Source: Paguma larvata | Taxonomy: Eukaryota; Chordata; Mammalia; Carnivora; Viverridae | Assembly: GCA_030068075.1 (NCBI GenBank) | Contig: CM057839.1 | Location: 22,733,167-22,797,166 of the forward strand | Direction: 5' to 3' | DNA length: 64,000 nt | Part shown: in pieces, positions 47,846 through 58,670 of the stretch | Numbering within the stretch: position 1 is the first letter of the stretch | Layout: the number at the start of each line of letters is the position of its first letter | Program-made: the position numbers and the translations under genes | Notes under the pieces: model-generated | What the model was told of the DNA's origin: nothing | The model's database searches: none | What the model saw: only the letters and a program-made list of their open reading frames with translations

Positions 47846-48109
47846 CTTCAGTGACGTCATCATTCATGATGGATATATCCAAATGTCCTTCTCATGTACA
47901 GAGATGTTATTGCTAAAAGGTGAGAAATTTTCTATTCTTCTTGATACAAAGGCCATGTTCCTCTAGTTAAATTGTATGTCATTGTCAGAAGATAAAGTAT
48001 CCATCATCATTATGCTCTGATTCTTTTAACAGAACAAAAAAAAAGGAAAAAAAGTAAAAATGGTAAATTGTTTTAGGCTTCTCTTCCAGTGAAGCATGAA
48101 AGAGAACCC

Positions 48110-48326
48110 TTTAGGGAGTCTCAATCGCTTAAGCGTCCAACTTTGGCTCAGGTCATGATCACACAGTTCGTGAGTTCGAGCCCCGCATCGGGCTTTGTGC
48201 TGACAGCTGAGAGCTTGGACCCTGCTTCAGATTCTATATTTCCCTCTCTTTCTGCCCTTCCCTCATTTACACTCTGTCTCTCTCTCTCAAAAATAATGAA
48301 TAAACATTTAAAAAATTAAAAAAAAA
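48110..48326 (+). mobile_element. CanSINE, 5' end altered
   Basis: The usual 'GGTGCCTGGGTGGCTCAG' start is replaced by 'TTTAGGGAGTCTCAATCGC', after which the copy is standard ('GTTCGTGAGTTCGAGCCCCG', 'GTGCTGACAGCTGAGAGCTT', AATAAA tail). A 12-bp target-site duplication GAAAGAGAACCC is at 48098-48109 and 48327-48338. It is the last SINE before SLITRK6. Confidence 0.93.
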
Positions 48327-48338
48327 GAAAGAGAACCC

Positions 48339-51300
48339 AAAGTTCAAGATTTGGGAAGCAAATTCAAAGGTTAGTGTATAGCATAGCATTATGAAAGATA
48401 AAAGACAACATCCTTAAATTATTTTCTTTTATGAATAGGATTTGTGTAAATAAGGTCAATTAAACATTTTAGGTAGACTTTCCCCCATTATTATTTTAAA
48501 GAGTTTTAAAAATTTTATAAGAGGTATTCTGTATACAATGAACAGGATAGGAATATAAAATGACAAATATTTGAGTTGAAGTTAATCTCTGGGATTTTAG
48601 TAGATTTAACTTTTCTTATTTCTTTTAGGGTTTTCCTTTAGGGTTTTACGATGCAACATACACATTTTCAAAAGTGTATACAATTTTAAAGAAAACTTTT
48701 AGCTTGAAATAAGAAACAGGAAAGATGTCTTTATTAATGTTGGTAAAACTAGTGCACAAGTTCTCTACATTTCTGTAAATTTAGAAGTTATTCACAGATT
48801 CTGTAATATTAAATTTTAATAATATTATCTTGAGTTTCATTGTAATTCTCTGAAAACATGTAGCAGACAGAGCCCACAGGAATGCTACTACTCAAGAATT
48901 TGTTTTGAGTATTTTTTTTTAATAATTATATACATTCTTTCAAAGTGACACTCATTTAGGATTATTTCCTTATTTAAATATCTCTTCAGAGAATGAAATC
49001 ATCAATGAATATTTAAAATCCATTTATAGTATTATAATCCACAAAGGGTCACCAAGGGTTATACTTTCTGCCTTCAAAATATGTCAATATGCCCCAGTGT
49101 AGACCACAGATAGTGTAAAGACCTTTCTCTTCAAGCCTTCCAGATTCTTGTGTTAAAATCAATCAGACACATGTTTTCATTTAACCACTTAAATGTGGCA
49201 CTGAAAAAGGGTGGGCAGGTACTCTGATGTAGAGCTAGTCCTACACAGCATGAATCAATCACCTTCACTGTAACTAATTTTTCTTTCCTCTTTCCAATGC
49301 TTAATGTAGATCTTTTCATTCTGTTTGTCCCATATGCATTATCAGTTCAGTAAATTCCATAAAATATTCTTCCATTGGCCTTTGTCACCATTAGATATGT
49401 AAAATGATTCCCTACCCTACCCACCCCCATCCACGTGAGCAGAGAGGAGGCTTTCAGTCCTGGTGTTATGACTGTGCACCGTGCTGCCTTACATACACGG
49501 CTGCTCTAAAATGACTGACTGAGATAGGATTATTTCCTCTGGCTGCTTGGTATATTCACTGTAACTAGAACTTTCATGTTTGCCCTTGAAGATGCACATT
49601 CTGAGAAGCAGGTAAAGGCACAATAAAATATAATGTAGAGGATGTGATTAAAAATAATGGATTACTTTTTAACACCTTCCAAGTATGGAGTCACTGGGGG
49701 TAAACTATGTGGAAAGATTAATAAAATCTAGTATTTATTATGGTCATTTAGTGAATTTGTTCTTAAAACTTGGAGAAAGATGCATGGGAAAGTATTTTTC
49801 TGTGTAACAATTAGAAACTAAAAACAATGTTAAATTAAATGTCCAATAATCAATAACACATTCTGCCATAAGCAATTTGGAAAGAATGGCAGCATGATTG
49901 ATTTAGTGAAATAACTGAGGAATTACCATTAACAAAATCCAGAGAACAATGGATTTAGCCGTAATAATTTTGCATGTACTATTATATATTTTTACTATTG
50001 AGTTTAAGATAATGCTGAGTAATGCTTTATCAATACTATTCCTTTGAACCAAGTCCAAAGTTACAGAATCCCTCTCAAACGATTCTTTACCCAGCCATTC
50101 TTTGTGTTTCCCACCCAAAATCTAGATAAAAAGCAAACAATAATAATTATAAAGAAGGAGCTATTAGTTACTTCTCCTCTTCCTTACCATTGAATTGACC
50201 AAGAATTTATGCATGAGGACCACATGTCATGTGTAGGTAAGGGATTCAAAATAAATAATTTGAAATATCTGTTAGGTGTACATTATGGATAAAATAGACA
50301 TATGATCAAATTGGAGGAAATGAGAGAACCCTGTGTCGATCTATAGGGAATTTAGTTCTCCTTGTCCCCATGTCTGTTTGAACCATAGACTGTTTGAACC
50401 TCCAGAGACTATACTTACAGAACATTCCTCCTGTGGCCTCGCTTCCAAAAACTAAAGGAATGCATTTAGAGAATTGTGTCTACAGTGCTGGGAGGAAGTT
50501 CCTTGTTTTCCCATCGATTCTTAACTCCGTTTGTTGTCCCTACCTATCTAAATCATTAGAGTGAGTGAAGTTGATGTAACCTGGCCTTCAGGGAGCAGCA
50601 AATTGGGCCTGAGATTAATTCCCTACATTCATTTTCTCTTATTTCCTTTAGTCTTTCATTCCTTATCCTTATCATCTTTCCCCACCCCCTTATCTGTATC
50701 ATTATCTCTATTTCATCTTAAAACACACAGTGTCATGAAAATAAATGAGACACTTAATGAGTGAAAGAATATAAAGGAATGTGAGAATATTAAAAACTGC
50801 TTCAAATTCCCTATCTTTTAAAGCAACTATCCTACACTAAGGATATGAAAACTTTATGAATTTGAATGCATAACTGCAGACAATCATTAAATAATAATCC
50901 AATCTGATATTCTCCCATTTTGATGATTTAACCTACATAAAAAAACCTCTTTTTTAAAAGTAGCCTCTTTTTTTCCCCCCTGAAATGTAATATTACACAG
51001 GCAGCCTCTAGAACCTATGGTGAAGGGTGTTTCTAAACATAGACTATTTTAAATGAATAACTAATATCATCTAATATATTCATTTTGGATGTGAAAAAAT
51101 TCAGGAACTTAAAATGCCGGTAGAAGGAATGATTTTTTAAAACATAGGCATTTTGGGAAATAAGGAATCTGACAGTTGAGAGTTTTATTAGTGATGATTC
51201 AGAAACTTTTGAGAGTTGAAGAAACAAGTAGCTTTATAAATAGAACCTTTTTAGGAAAAAAATGCTCTCTCCAGCTAGTACCATAAAAATCGGGATATTG

Positions 51301-51829
51301 TAATTTCTACAGTCATTCAACTTGTTTCATTTTACTGAAAAGGCATCATTTCATATTTTGGAGAGTGGTAAGCAATGTTCAAATAACAACAATCACCTTT
51401 AATAAAGTTTCTTGAATGTATTTTATAGTAATCGTATTTCCATTCCAAATAAATATTATCTTAACTGCAAAACAACCTCATTTCTAGCCTCATTACTGAA
51501 CATTAGCTGTAGGGAAAGCAATAGTGAGGTATACTACTTAGAGTCTCTGACATGAGGCTTTAAAAAATTAAATGGTGAATACAAAAATGCAAATATTGCA
51601 GGAGAGTAGTTCATGTGGACATTTTAATAATTAGTGCACCGTTTCCACCATAAATACCAGTAAATAACAAAACGAAAAAAGCAAAACCAAACCTGAAGCA
51701 ACTGTTCTACAGGCCACATGCTCGCAGCTTTTCTGCACACATGTGTGCAAACAGTACAGTACTGTGCTAGCTGAGAGTTTAACATAATGTGTTATTTAGC
51801 TTTTACACAATGTTTAAAACGGTACATCA
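48339..51829. other. Upstream region of SLITRK6, no repeat family recognised
   Basis: There are 3.5 kb without a SINE, LINE or LTR that I can recognise and without a credible gene. Small frames at 49131-49319, 49903-50118, 50561-50764 and 51033-51227 have no protein features. Distal regulatory elements of SLITRK6 may lie here, but nothing in the sequence alone proves it. Confidence 0.45.
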
Positions 51830-52089
51830 TTCTTTCCATCAAAATTTACTTGCACTCCCTTTGGTACTGAAAGGGAGGGGAAAGGCCATTTGCAGAAAGA
51901 GGAGGAGTTGAGCAGTCCCAAGGTGGAGCTGTCTCTTGTGTTAAATGACACTGGCAGGGTAAAGCACTCTGCTGGGGAAGGGCTTAAAGGCTGAGTCAAA
52001 AGCCAAGAAGTCTCTTTATTTACGCCTACCTCCCAGCCCTTGGCAATCTGACTAATAACAAACTGAGCTAACAAGAAAGACTAGAAAGG
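51830..52089 (+). promoter_or_regulatory. SLITRK6: Probable SLITRK6 promoter-proximal region
   Basis: The sequence directly upstream of the inferred first exon is less AT-rich than its surroundings and has low repeat content. I see no convincing TATA box at a clear distance and no CpG island. The assignment rests only on position before the first exon; the transcription start was not identified. Confidence 0.3.
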
Positions 52090-52505
52090 GAGGAAAGAGA
52101 CCACTGCTGCAGCTTGGATCTACAACCTGAAAGAGCAAGAGGGATCAATCCCAGCTCTGTGAAACATCTTGTTTATTTCCTGCATTCAGCAGCTTGCAAA
52201 TGGTTAACTATATGCAAAAAAGTCAGCATAGCTGCGAAGTATGCCGTGAATTTTAATTGGGGAAAAAAGGCAACTGCTTCAGGATGATCTAGCATGCACT
52301 TTGCCTGAAATATTTTCAATGAAATGCTCAGCATTTAGTCTTTGAGTAGAGGTTTGAAGCAATGGAACCTGCCAAAAAGTGAAATTTGAGAAGAAAGTAC
52401 GTGGTGGTCGGTGTTTTCTTTTTTAATAAAGAAACTGAATTTACTTTGAACATCTCTTCCAGCTGTGCATTACAGATAACGTCAGGAAGAGTCTCTGCTT
52501 TACAG
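52090..52505 (+). other. SLITRK6: SLITRK6 exon 1 (5' UTR, non-coding), start approximate
   Basis: The 3' end is set by a consensus donor: 'CTGCTTTACAG' then GTAAGATG at 52506. SLITRK genes typically carry the whole reading frame in one exon preceded by non-coding exon(s), and the overall gene size obtained this way agrees with human SLITRK6 as I recall it. The 5' boundary is a guess. The exon contains several upstream ATGs, including an 18-codon uORF at 52200-52256. Confidence 0.55.
52200..52256 (+). promoter_or_regulatory. Upstream ORF in SLITRK6 exon 1 (18 codons)
   Basis: ATG at 52200 opens a frame of 18 sense codons (with an in-frame second ATG at 52212) ending TAA at 52254-52256, inside the inferred 5' UTR. 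If transcribed it would be met by scanning ribosomes before the SLITRK6 start and could lower its translation. Nothing shows that it is translated. Confidence 0.35.
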
Positions 52506-54906
52506 GTAAGATGAATGTTTTCAGGCTTTCTGAATACCTATTTTTGCATTATCTTAAAGTGATTCAATTTGTATGTTTGCCCTTTTAAAAAAATAACTTT
52601 GCATTAAAAGATATCCAGTTTCATTCTTACTCATGGGCACAACTAATGCTGTACCAGATGCCTGTTTTCTCTGGGCAGCAGACAGTCCAACAGCTGGCTG
52701 TACAGAAGAACAAATAATATAAGATGCCACTATTTCTTTCATGGCATGCAGTGTGTTATTGAAATCTAAGTATGTGTTCCTTCTGAAGGAGAGAGCACTT
52801 CCAAACACAGTTGTTGAATTTAAAATGTAAGCAGAGTATTAAAAGATTCTTTGTATTTTGTGTGCTACTTTTATTATTTCCTGACTTGAAAAAAACGTAT
52901 TTTTGACCTCTTTAACATTGGGTCGGATGTTGTCAATATGGAACCAGGCTTCAAATTTGTGTACATTTCTGAAAAGATTACAAACTGTTCCCTGGGACAG
53001 TTTGAAGAACATAAAATGAATATAAGATTCAAAAAATAACCAGAGATTGTCATCTGGAAGTTATTTACTGTTTACTCAAGATGCTGTGACTGTGGCAATG
53101 AATAATATTACGTTTTAGTAATCGAGGAAGAAGTACTTTTGGTGTTTGTGGAAGCTAATCCACAAGTTGAAGACTCCCAACTACAAGCCGTAGGATTCTA
53201 AACATAGACTCTGAGCTGTTTAAAATCAATTTCCCCATGGAAACATTTAGTCTGCTAACTTCTCCTTCATAAAGAAAGGCACCGTACTGTTTTATTTCTT
53301 CAGTTGCCTTTTGCCATTCAGAAACTTCATACTATACATGGTTTCAATAAAACAACGTATTTTCATGAGATGAAATGTTTTTTTCGGAATTCTTGCTTGG
53401 GGTTTGGGGATGTTCTATCTGATTGTGAATTTTAATTAGGTTCAAAGTTATTGTTCACATTCTGTTAAAAATAAATAAAAGCAGATACCATTTAGAAAAG
53501 TTGAAGAGTTTTGAGATATGGTGTTTATTTACCTTTCCATTTAATTTATAGGTACACTATATAAATGTATAAATTTAAGGTAGACTATTACAGGGAAAGA
53601 AATGCCACTAAATGCCATTAGAGTTATATGTATTTATCTTGTCACTGCTGCCATCTCAGAGTTAGAATCTTTTTTTTAAAAAAATTGCTATTTCAGCTTC
53701 ATGTCTTTAAATTTTTAAGCAGTCAGAATATGTGATGCTGTTATCCTGAACTGTCATTTTTTATTTACCAAATTAGAGGTATCCTCAAATGTTTCAGAGT
53801 TGTGCAGTTTGTTTTAGAGTTCATTGTTTGTAACTTTAAGCCTTATTATAAAGGAGATTCACTGTTTAATTATGTGATGACATTCAGTGCCCTAAAGCCT
53901 GTTTTAAGACCTCGTTAGAAAGTCATTTGCTAGAAGTTTATATGAGGCATTGCTTATTCTTTCAAAATAGCTAGAAATGTGTTCTAAAGCTCAGTCTTTC
54001 TTCTTCAGGGTTATGATATTAACCTCATACATAACAATTTAAAAGCAGCAGAAAATATCTTACCTTTAGAAATTCAGTATACAGCCCAATAAGTGAAACT
54101 TTACTGGGCACTCTTGACCATATGTATCTAATACTATCAAGCCTATGCAAACTGCCACAGACAGCATAGTTAAAATGAAATTCTTTTTATAGTGAACTAC
54201 GATCTTACATGTTCAGAGACTTACTTTCCTCAAGGCTTTTAAATAGATGATAAAATTAATAAGTATCTTGAGCCAAAAATCAAAGCAGGTTAAAACACAG
54301 ACACCAGTATTAGATGTTATGTTGTAACATCAGGTTCAAAAATATAAATAAATAAAGGAAATGTATTGTTTATGCATACGTGCATACATGTATACATACA
54401 TACATTTATTCTAACTCTTTCTAACATTTTTGCATTCCCTACAGTTTTTTCTGCTTCTGGCTAGTATCGTGTATTTGTCTTATACTGTAATCCTTCAGGC
54501 TTAGACTCATCAACTTTGTTTTAAAAAAAATCAGCATCTTTTCAAATATACACCTTTGCATCGTATCAAAGTACCAATGGTCTAATTAAGCAGCACTTCT
54601 CTCATCTATTAAAATGCGGTTTATTTGGCAAATGTGAACCCCACTGGTGATATAATATTTTAAATTCTCCTTGTCCTAAATTTTATATTTTTATCACAGG
54701 GCAAGTTCAAAGTAAAGCTAAACATGTTTCTCATGGTATTAGAAAAAAAAAATAAAAGAAAACGTATCTGCAGAAGGTATTCATAGTTTTAGAGTAATAT
54801 TTATTTTTTCCTTTTGGAGGAAAAGCTATTATTTTGTCATTGTGAGGTTCATCTCCTCCCTCCCTCTGCCCACTAAAGTGCATTGCTATTGCATTTTGTT
54901 TTGCAG
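52506..54906 (+). other. SLITRK6: SLITRK6 intron 1
   Basis: GT (52506) to AG (54906), 2401 bases. The acceptor has a pyrimidine-rich run 'GCATTTTGTTTTGCAG'. No recognisable repeat element is inside apart from a CATA-type microsatellite at about 54375-54405. The antisense frame at 52554-52808 shows no domain. The 54883 ATG that opens the long frame lies inside this intron and so is not used. Confidence 0.65.
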
Positions 54907-54922
54907 AATCAGATTTCATCAT

Positions 54923-54934
54923 ATGACAACATGA
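54923..54934 (+). promoter_or_regulatory. Three-codon uORF overlapping the SLITRK6 start codon
   Basis: ATG ACA ACA TGA: the uORF starts 8 bases before the main ATG and its TGA stop (54932-54934) overlaps that ATG (54931-54933) in another frame. A ribosome that starts here would stop on top of the true start, an arrangement compatible with termination-reinitiation or with start-site repression. The sequence is certain; the function is inference. Confidence 0.55.
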
Positions 54935-57453
54935 AGCTGTGGATTCATCTCTTATATTCATCTCTCCTTGCCTGCATATCTTCACAGTCCCAAACTCCAG
55001 TGTCCTCGGCCAGAGGTTCTTGTGATTCTCTTTGCAACTGTGAGGAAAAAGACGGCACAATGCTAATAAACTGTGAAGAAAAAGGTATCAAGAAATTATC
55101 CCAAATAAGTGTGCCACCATCACGACCTTTCCACCTAAGTTTATTAAATAATGGCTTGACAATGCTTCACACAAATGACTTTTCTGGGCTTACCAATGCT
55201 ATCTCAATACACCTTGGATTTAACAATATTGCAGATATAGAGACTGGTGCGTTTAATGGCCTTGGCCTTCTTAAGCAACTTCACATCAATCACAATTCAT
55301 TAGAAATTCTTAAAGAGGATACCTTCCACGGACTGGAAAACCTGGAATTCCTACAAGCAGATAACAATTTCATTACAGTGATTGAACCAAGTGCCTTTAG
55401 CAAGCTCAACAGACTTAAAGTGTTAATTTTAAATGACAACGCTATTGAGAGTCTCCCTCCAAACATATTTCGGTTTGTTCCTTTAACCCATCTAGACCTT
55501 CGTGGAAATCAGTTGCAAACATTGCCTTATGTTGGTTTTTTAGAACATATTGGCCGGATATTGGACCTCCAGTTGGAGGACAATAAGTGGACCTGTAATT
55601 GTGACTTATTAGAGCTAAAAATTTGGTTGGAAAACATGCCTCCACAGTCTGTAATTGGTGATGTCGTCTGCAACAGCCCTCCATTTTTCAAAGGAAGTAT
55701 ACTAAGCCGACTGAAAAAGGAATCAATTTGCCCCACCCCGCCAGTGTATGAAGAACATGAGGATCCTTCAGGATCCTTACATTTGGCAGCAACGTCTTCA
55801 ATAAGCGAAAGTCGCATGTCAACCAAGACCACACCTCTTTTAAAACCAACCACCAAAGCACCAGTTTTGATACCCTATATTACAAAGCCATTCACGCAAC
55901 TTCCAGGACCCTACTGCCCTGTTCCTTGTAACTGCAAAGTACTGTCCCCATCAGGACTGCTAGTACACTGTCAAGAGCGCAATATTGAAAGCTTATCAGA
56001 TCTAAAACCTCCTCCACAAAATCCCAGAAAGCTTGTTCTAGCAGGAAATATTATCCATACATTAATGAAGTCGGATCTAGTGGAATACTTCACTTTGGAA
56101 ATGCTTCACTTGGGAAATAATCGTATTGAGGTTCTTGAGGAAGGATCATTTATGAATCTGACAAGATTGCAAAAGCTCTATCTAAATGGTAACCATCTGA
56201 CCAAATTAAGTAGAGGCATGTTCCTTGGTCTCCACAGTCTTGAATACTTATATCTTGAATACAATGCAGTTAAGGAGATATTGCCAGGAACCTTTAACCC
56301 AATGCCTAAACTTAAAGTCCTCTTTTTAAATAACAACCTCCTACAAGTTTTACCACCACATATTTTTTCAGGGGTTTCCCTGACAAGGATAAACCTGAAA
56401 ACAAACCAGTTTACCCATCTCCCTGTAAGTAATATCTTGGATGACCTTGACTTATTGACTCAGATTGACCTTGAGGACAATCCCTGGGATTGCTCCTGTG
56501 ACCTGGTTGGATTGCAACAATGGCTACAAAAACTAAGTAAGAACACAGTGACAGATGACATCCTCTGCACTTCTCCAGAGCACCTGGACAAAAAGGAATT
56601 AAAAGCACTAACTAGCGAACTTCTTTGCCCTGGTTTAGTCAATAACCCATCCCTGCCAACTCAAACCAGTTACATAATCGTCAGTACTCCCGGAACCACA
56701 ACTACAGCCGATACTATTTTGAGATCACTTACTGATGCTGTACCACTATCTGTTCTAATACTCGGACTGCTGATCGTGTTCATAACCATTGTGTTCTGCG
56801 CTGCAGGGATAGTGGTTCTTGTTCTCCACCGCAGGAGAAGATACAAAAAGAAACAAGCAGATGAGCAGATGAGAGACAGTAGTCCGGTCCATCTCCAATA
56901 CAGTATGTATGGCCATAAAACAACTCACCACACTACCGAAAGACCCACTGCCTCACTCTATGAGCAGCACATGGTGAGTCCCATGGTTCATGTCTACAGA
57001 AGTCCATCCTTTGGCCCAAAGCATTTGGAAGAGGAAGAAGAAAAGAATGAAAAAGACGGAAGTGATGCAAAACATCTCCAAAGAAGTCTTTTAGAACGGG
57101 AAAATCATTCACCACTCACAGGGTCAAATATGAAATACAAAACCACAGATCAATCAACTGAATTTTTATCTTTTCAGGATGCCAGTTCATTATATAGGAA
57201 CATTTTAGAGAAAGAAAGAGAACTTCAGCAACTGGGAATCACAGAATACCTAAGGAAGAACATTGCTCAACTCCAGCCTGACATGGAGGTACATTATCCT
57301 GGAGCCCATGAAGAGTTAAAATTAATGGAGACTTTGATGTACTCAAGGCCAAGGAAGGTATTAGTGGAACAGACTAAAAATGAGTATTTTGAGCTTAAAG
57401 CCAACTTACATGCTGAACCTGACTACTTAGAAGTCCTGGAGCAGCAAACATAG
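54931..57453 (+). CDS. SLITRK6: SLIT and NTRK-like protein 6
   Basis: This is a complete 840-residue single-pass membrane protein, one residue shorter than the human form as I recall it; the difference is in the threonine-rich stalk near residue 590. Visible parts: signal peptide about 1-26; cysteine-rich N-cap (C31, C35, C37, C48); leucine-rich repeats about 65-215; C-cap (C222, C224, C247, C267); linker; second N-cap (C329, C333, C335, C347); repeats about 365-515; C-cap (C521, C523, C546, C566); transmembrane helix about 605-632; stop-transfer RRRRYKKK 634-641; acidic patch 699-705; tail ending DYLEVLEQQT with Y832 in the motif shared with the Trk receptor C-terminus. In the family these proteins act at the cell surface of neurons as synapse organisers binding presynaptic receptor phosphatases and influence neurite growth. 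SLITRK6 is needed for inner-ear innervation and eye development; human loss causes deafness with myopia. ATG 54931 is chosen because the upstream in-frame ATG (54883) is intronic. The frame has no defect. Confidence 0.97.
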   Translation: MKLWIHLLYSSLLACISSQSQTPVSSARGSCDSLCNCEEKDGTMLINCEEKGIKKLSQISVPPSRPFHLSLLNNGLTMLHTNDFSGLTNAISIHLGFNNIADIETGAFNGLGLLKQLHINHNSLEILKEDTFHGLENLEFLQADNNFITVIEPSAFSKLNRLKVLILNDNAIESLPPNIFRFVPLTHLDLRGNQLQTLPYVGFLEHIGRILDLQLEDNKWTCNCDLLELKIWLENMPPQSVIGDVVCNSPPFFKGSILSRLKKESICPTPPVYEEHEDPSGSLHLAATSSISESRMSTKTTPLLKPTTKAPVLIPYITKPFTQLPGPYCPVPCNCKVLSPSGLLVHCQERNIESLSDLKPPPQNPRKLVLAGNIIHTLMKSDLVEYFTLEMLHLGNNRIEVLEEGSFMNLTRLQKLYLNGNHLTKLSRGMFLGLHSLEYLYLEYNAVKEILPGTFNPMPKLKVLFLNNNLLQVLPPHIFSGVSLTRINLKTNQFTHLPVSNILDDLDLLTQIDLEDNPWDCSCDLVGLQQWLQKLSKNTVTDDILCTSPEHLDKKELKALTSELLCPGLVNNPSLPTQTSYIIVSTPGTTTTADTILRSLTDAVPLSVLILGLLIVFITIVFCAAGIVVLVLHRRRRYKKKQADEQMRDSSPVHLQYSMYGHKTTHHTTERPTASLYEQHMVSPMVHVYRSPSFGPKHLEEEEEKNEKDGSDAKHLQRSLLERENHSPLTGSNMKYKTTDQSTEFLSFQDASSLYRNILEKERELQQLGITEYLRKNIAQLQPDMEVHYPGAHEELKLMETLMYSRPRKVLVEQTKNEYFELKANLHAEPDYLEVLEQQT

Positions 57454-58670
57454 ATGGAGAGATTGAGGGCTTTTGCAGAAATGCTGTGATTCTGTCTTTA
57501 GTCCAATCCTTGTAAATAAGTGCCTTACATGAGTGTGTCATCAATCAGAACTAAAGCACAGCAGTAATCCTATGGGAAAAAAAAAAGGAGAAAAAGAAAC
57601 TCAGGGATCACTGGGAGAAGCCATTGCATTGTCTTCAGGCAATTTTGCCTGCCCCCAATAAAATAAATCCTTACATGTAAATCATCCAAGGATTATAGTA
57701 ATATTTCTCCATATACTTAAAAGTGTTTCAGAAAAGTCCTCTTGCACATCTAAGAGGGTTGAGTATTTAAGCAACCCTTATTTTCTTGAATTACTTTACC
57801 AGTGGATGAAATAGAATTGGGTTTTGTCATTTAAAAGCTGTACCTGTATATGTAGTTATTACAATATGTAAGAAATATATTGTTTATATAATCAGTATAC
57901 ACCACAAAAATGTACATTGTCAGATACACCTAATTTTCTTGCAATAAAGACAAAAAGAACTGGAACTTTAAAATTACCACTAGTAATTGTAAAGAAACAA
58001 ATAGAAGGTTGAATTAGTAGGCTATGAGGGGCCCAAAACTTCAAAGTTTTCATTTGAGGGTTAGAAAAATACCACTGCTATGCTTTCTGAATTTAAAAAT
58101 AGGAGTGATTAAAGTTCAGGTGGATGAATAAGCAAACTTTCTTTTTTGTTTTTCTGCACACTTTGTGTGGACAATCTTTTTGTCAATGCTGCTGTGAACT
58201 GAGGTATGTCGTTTGTGGTCAAAGTTCATGTCTTTTCTTGGGATATTTTTAAAATGCTACTGATATTCAACTGTAAATATGATTAGTGCATAAATTAAGT
58301 TTGGTTTCTTTCATAGCATTAATCCTTTGTAAATTTGAATCACCATGATAGAAATATGTTTCTTGTGGCAAGTAATAATTCACAGATGTAAAACAAATAG
58401 GAAAATTTGTGTTTTTAAAAATCTTTATTGATGTAAACTGATAGTTGCCATAAATTAGTAGCAAAAGGCACGTCTAAGGGTAAGTGTTTTAAGTTGCCTC
58501 GAAGTGGGACAATGTAGCTTTATTTTACAAGAAAGTATAGCTAGATTTCTATGAACTATTTATTCTGTACAGTTTTGTATATTTTTGGTTCACAAAGGTA
58601 ATTATTCTTGGGTGCCTTTCAAGAAGATTAAAAATACTGCTCACGACAATAAAAATAAAATGAAAACTCT
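57454..58670 (+). promoter_or_regulatory. SLITRK6: SLITRK6 3' UTR with three polyadenylation signals
   Basis: This is an AT-rich 3' UTR of about 1.2 kb. Canonical AATAAA hexamers occur at 57657-57662, 57943-57948 and 58648-58653, the last followed by a second one at 58655. Two Pumilio-type TGTAAATA octamers are at 57511-57518 and 58272-58279. No repeat has inserted here. Confidence 0.7.
58648..58653 (+). terminator. Distal polyadenylation signal of SLITRK6
   Basis: The AATAAA lies in 'GACAATAAAAATAAAATGAA'. It is the most downstream signal that keeps the transcript within the length expected for this gene. Confidence 0.6.

Larger units (their letters stand above)
54907..58670 (+). other. SLITRK6: SLITRK6 exon 2 (complete CDS plus 3' UTR)
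   Basis: The exon begins after the AG at 54905-54906, contains 24 bases of 5' UTR, the whole reading frame and about 1.2 kb of 3' UTR. The 3' end is placed shortly after the distal AATAAA at 58648-58653 and is approximate. Earlier AATAAA signals at 57657 and 57943 could give shorter transcripts. Confidence 0.75.

Noticed and set aside
47873..48060. Possible extension of the local duplication to the right
   Set aside because: Beyond about 47845 only isolated short words match the first copy; not supported by eye.
54883..54930. N-terminal extension of the SLITRK6 frame by 16 codons to the ATG at 54883
   Set aside because: The first part lies upstream of the splice acceptor AG at 54905-54906, so it is intronic, and a proper signal peptide begins at the ATG at 54931.
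54731..55856. Antisense open frames at 54731-55060, 55442-55684 and 55527-55856
   Set aside because: They are shadows of the conserved SLITRK6 coding exon or cross its splice site. No domain was recognised.
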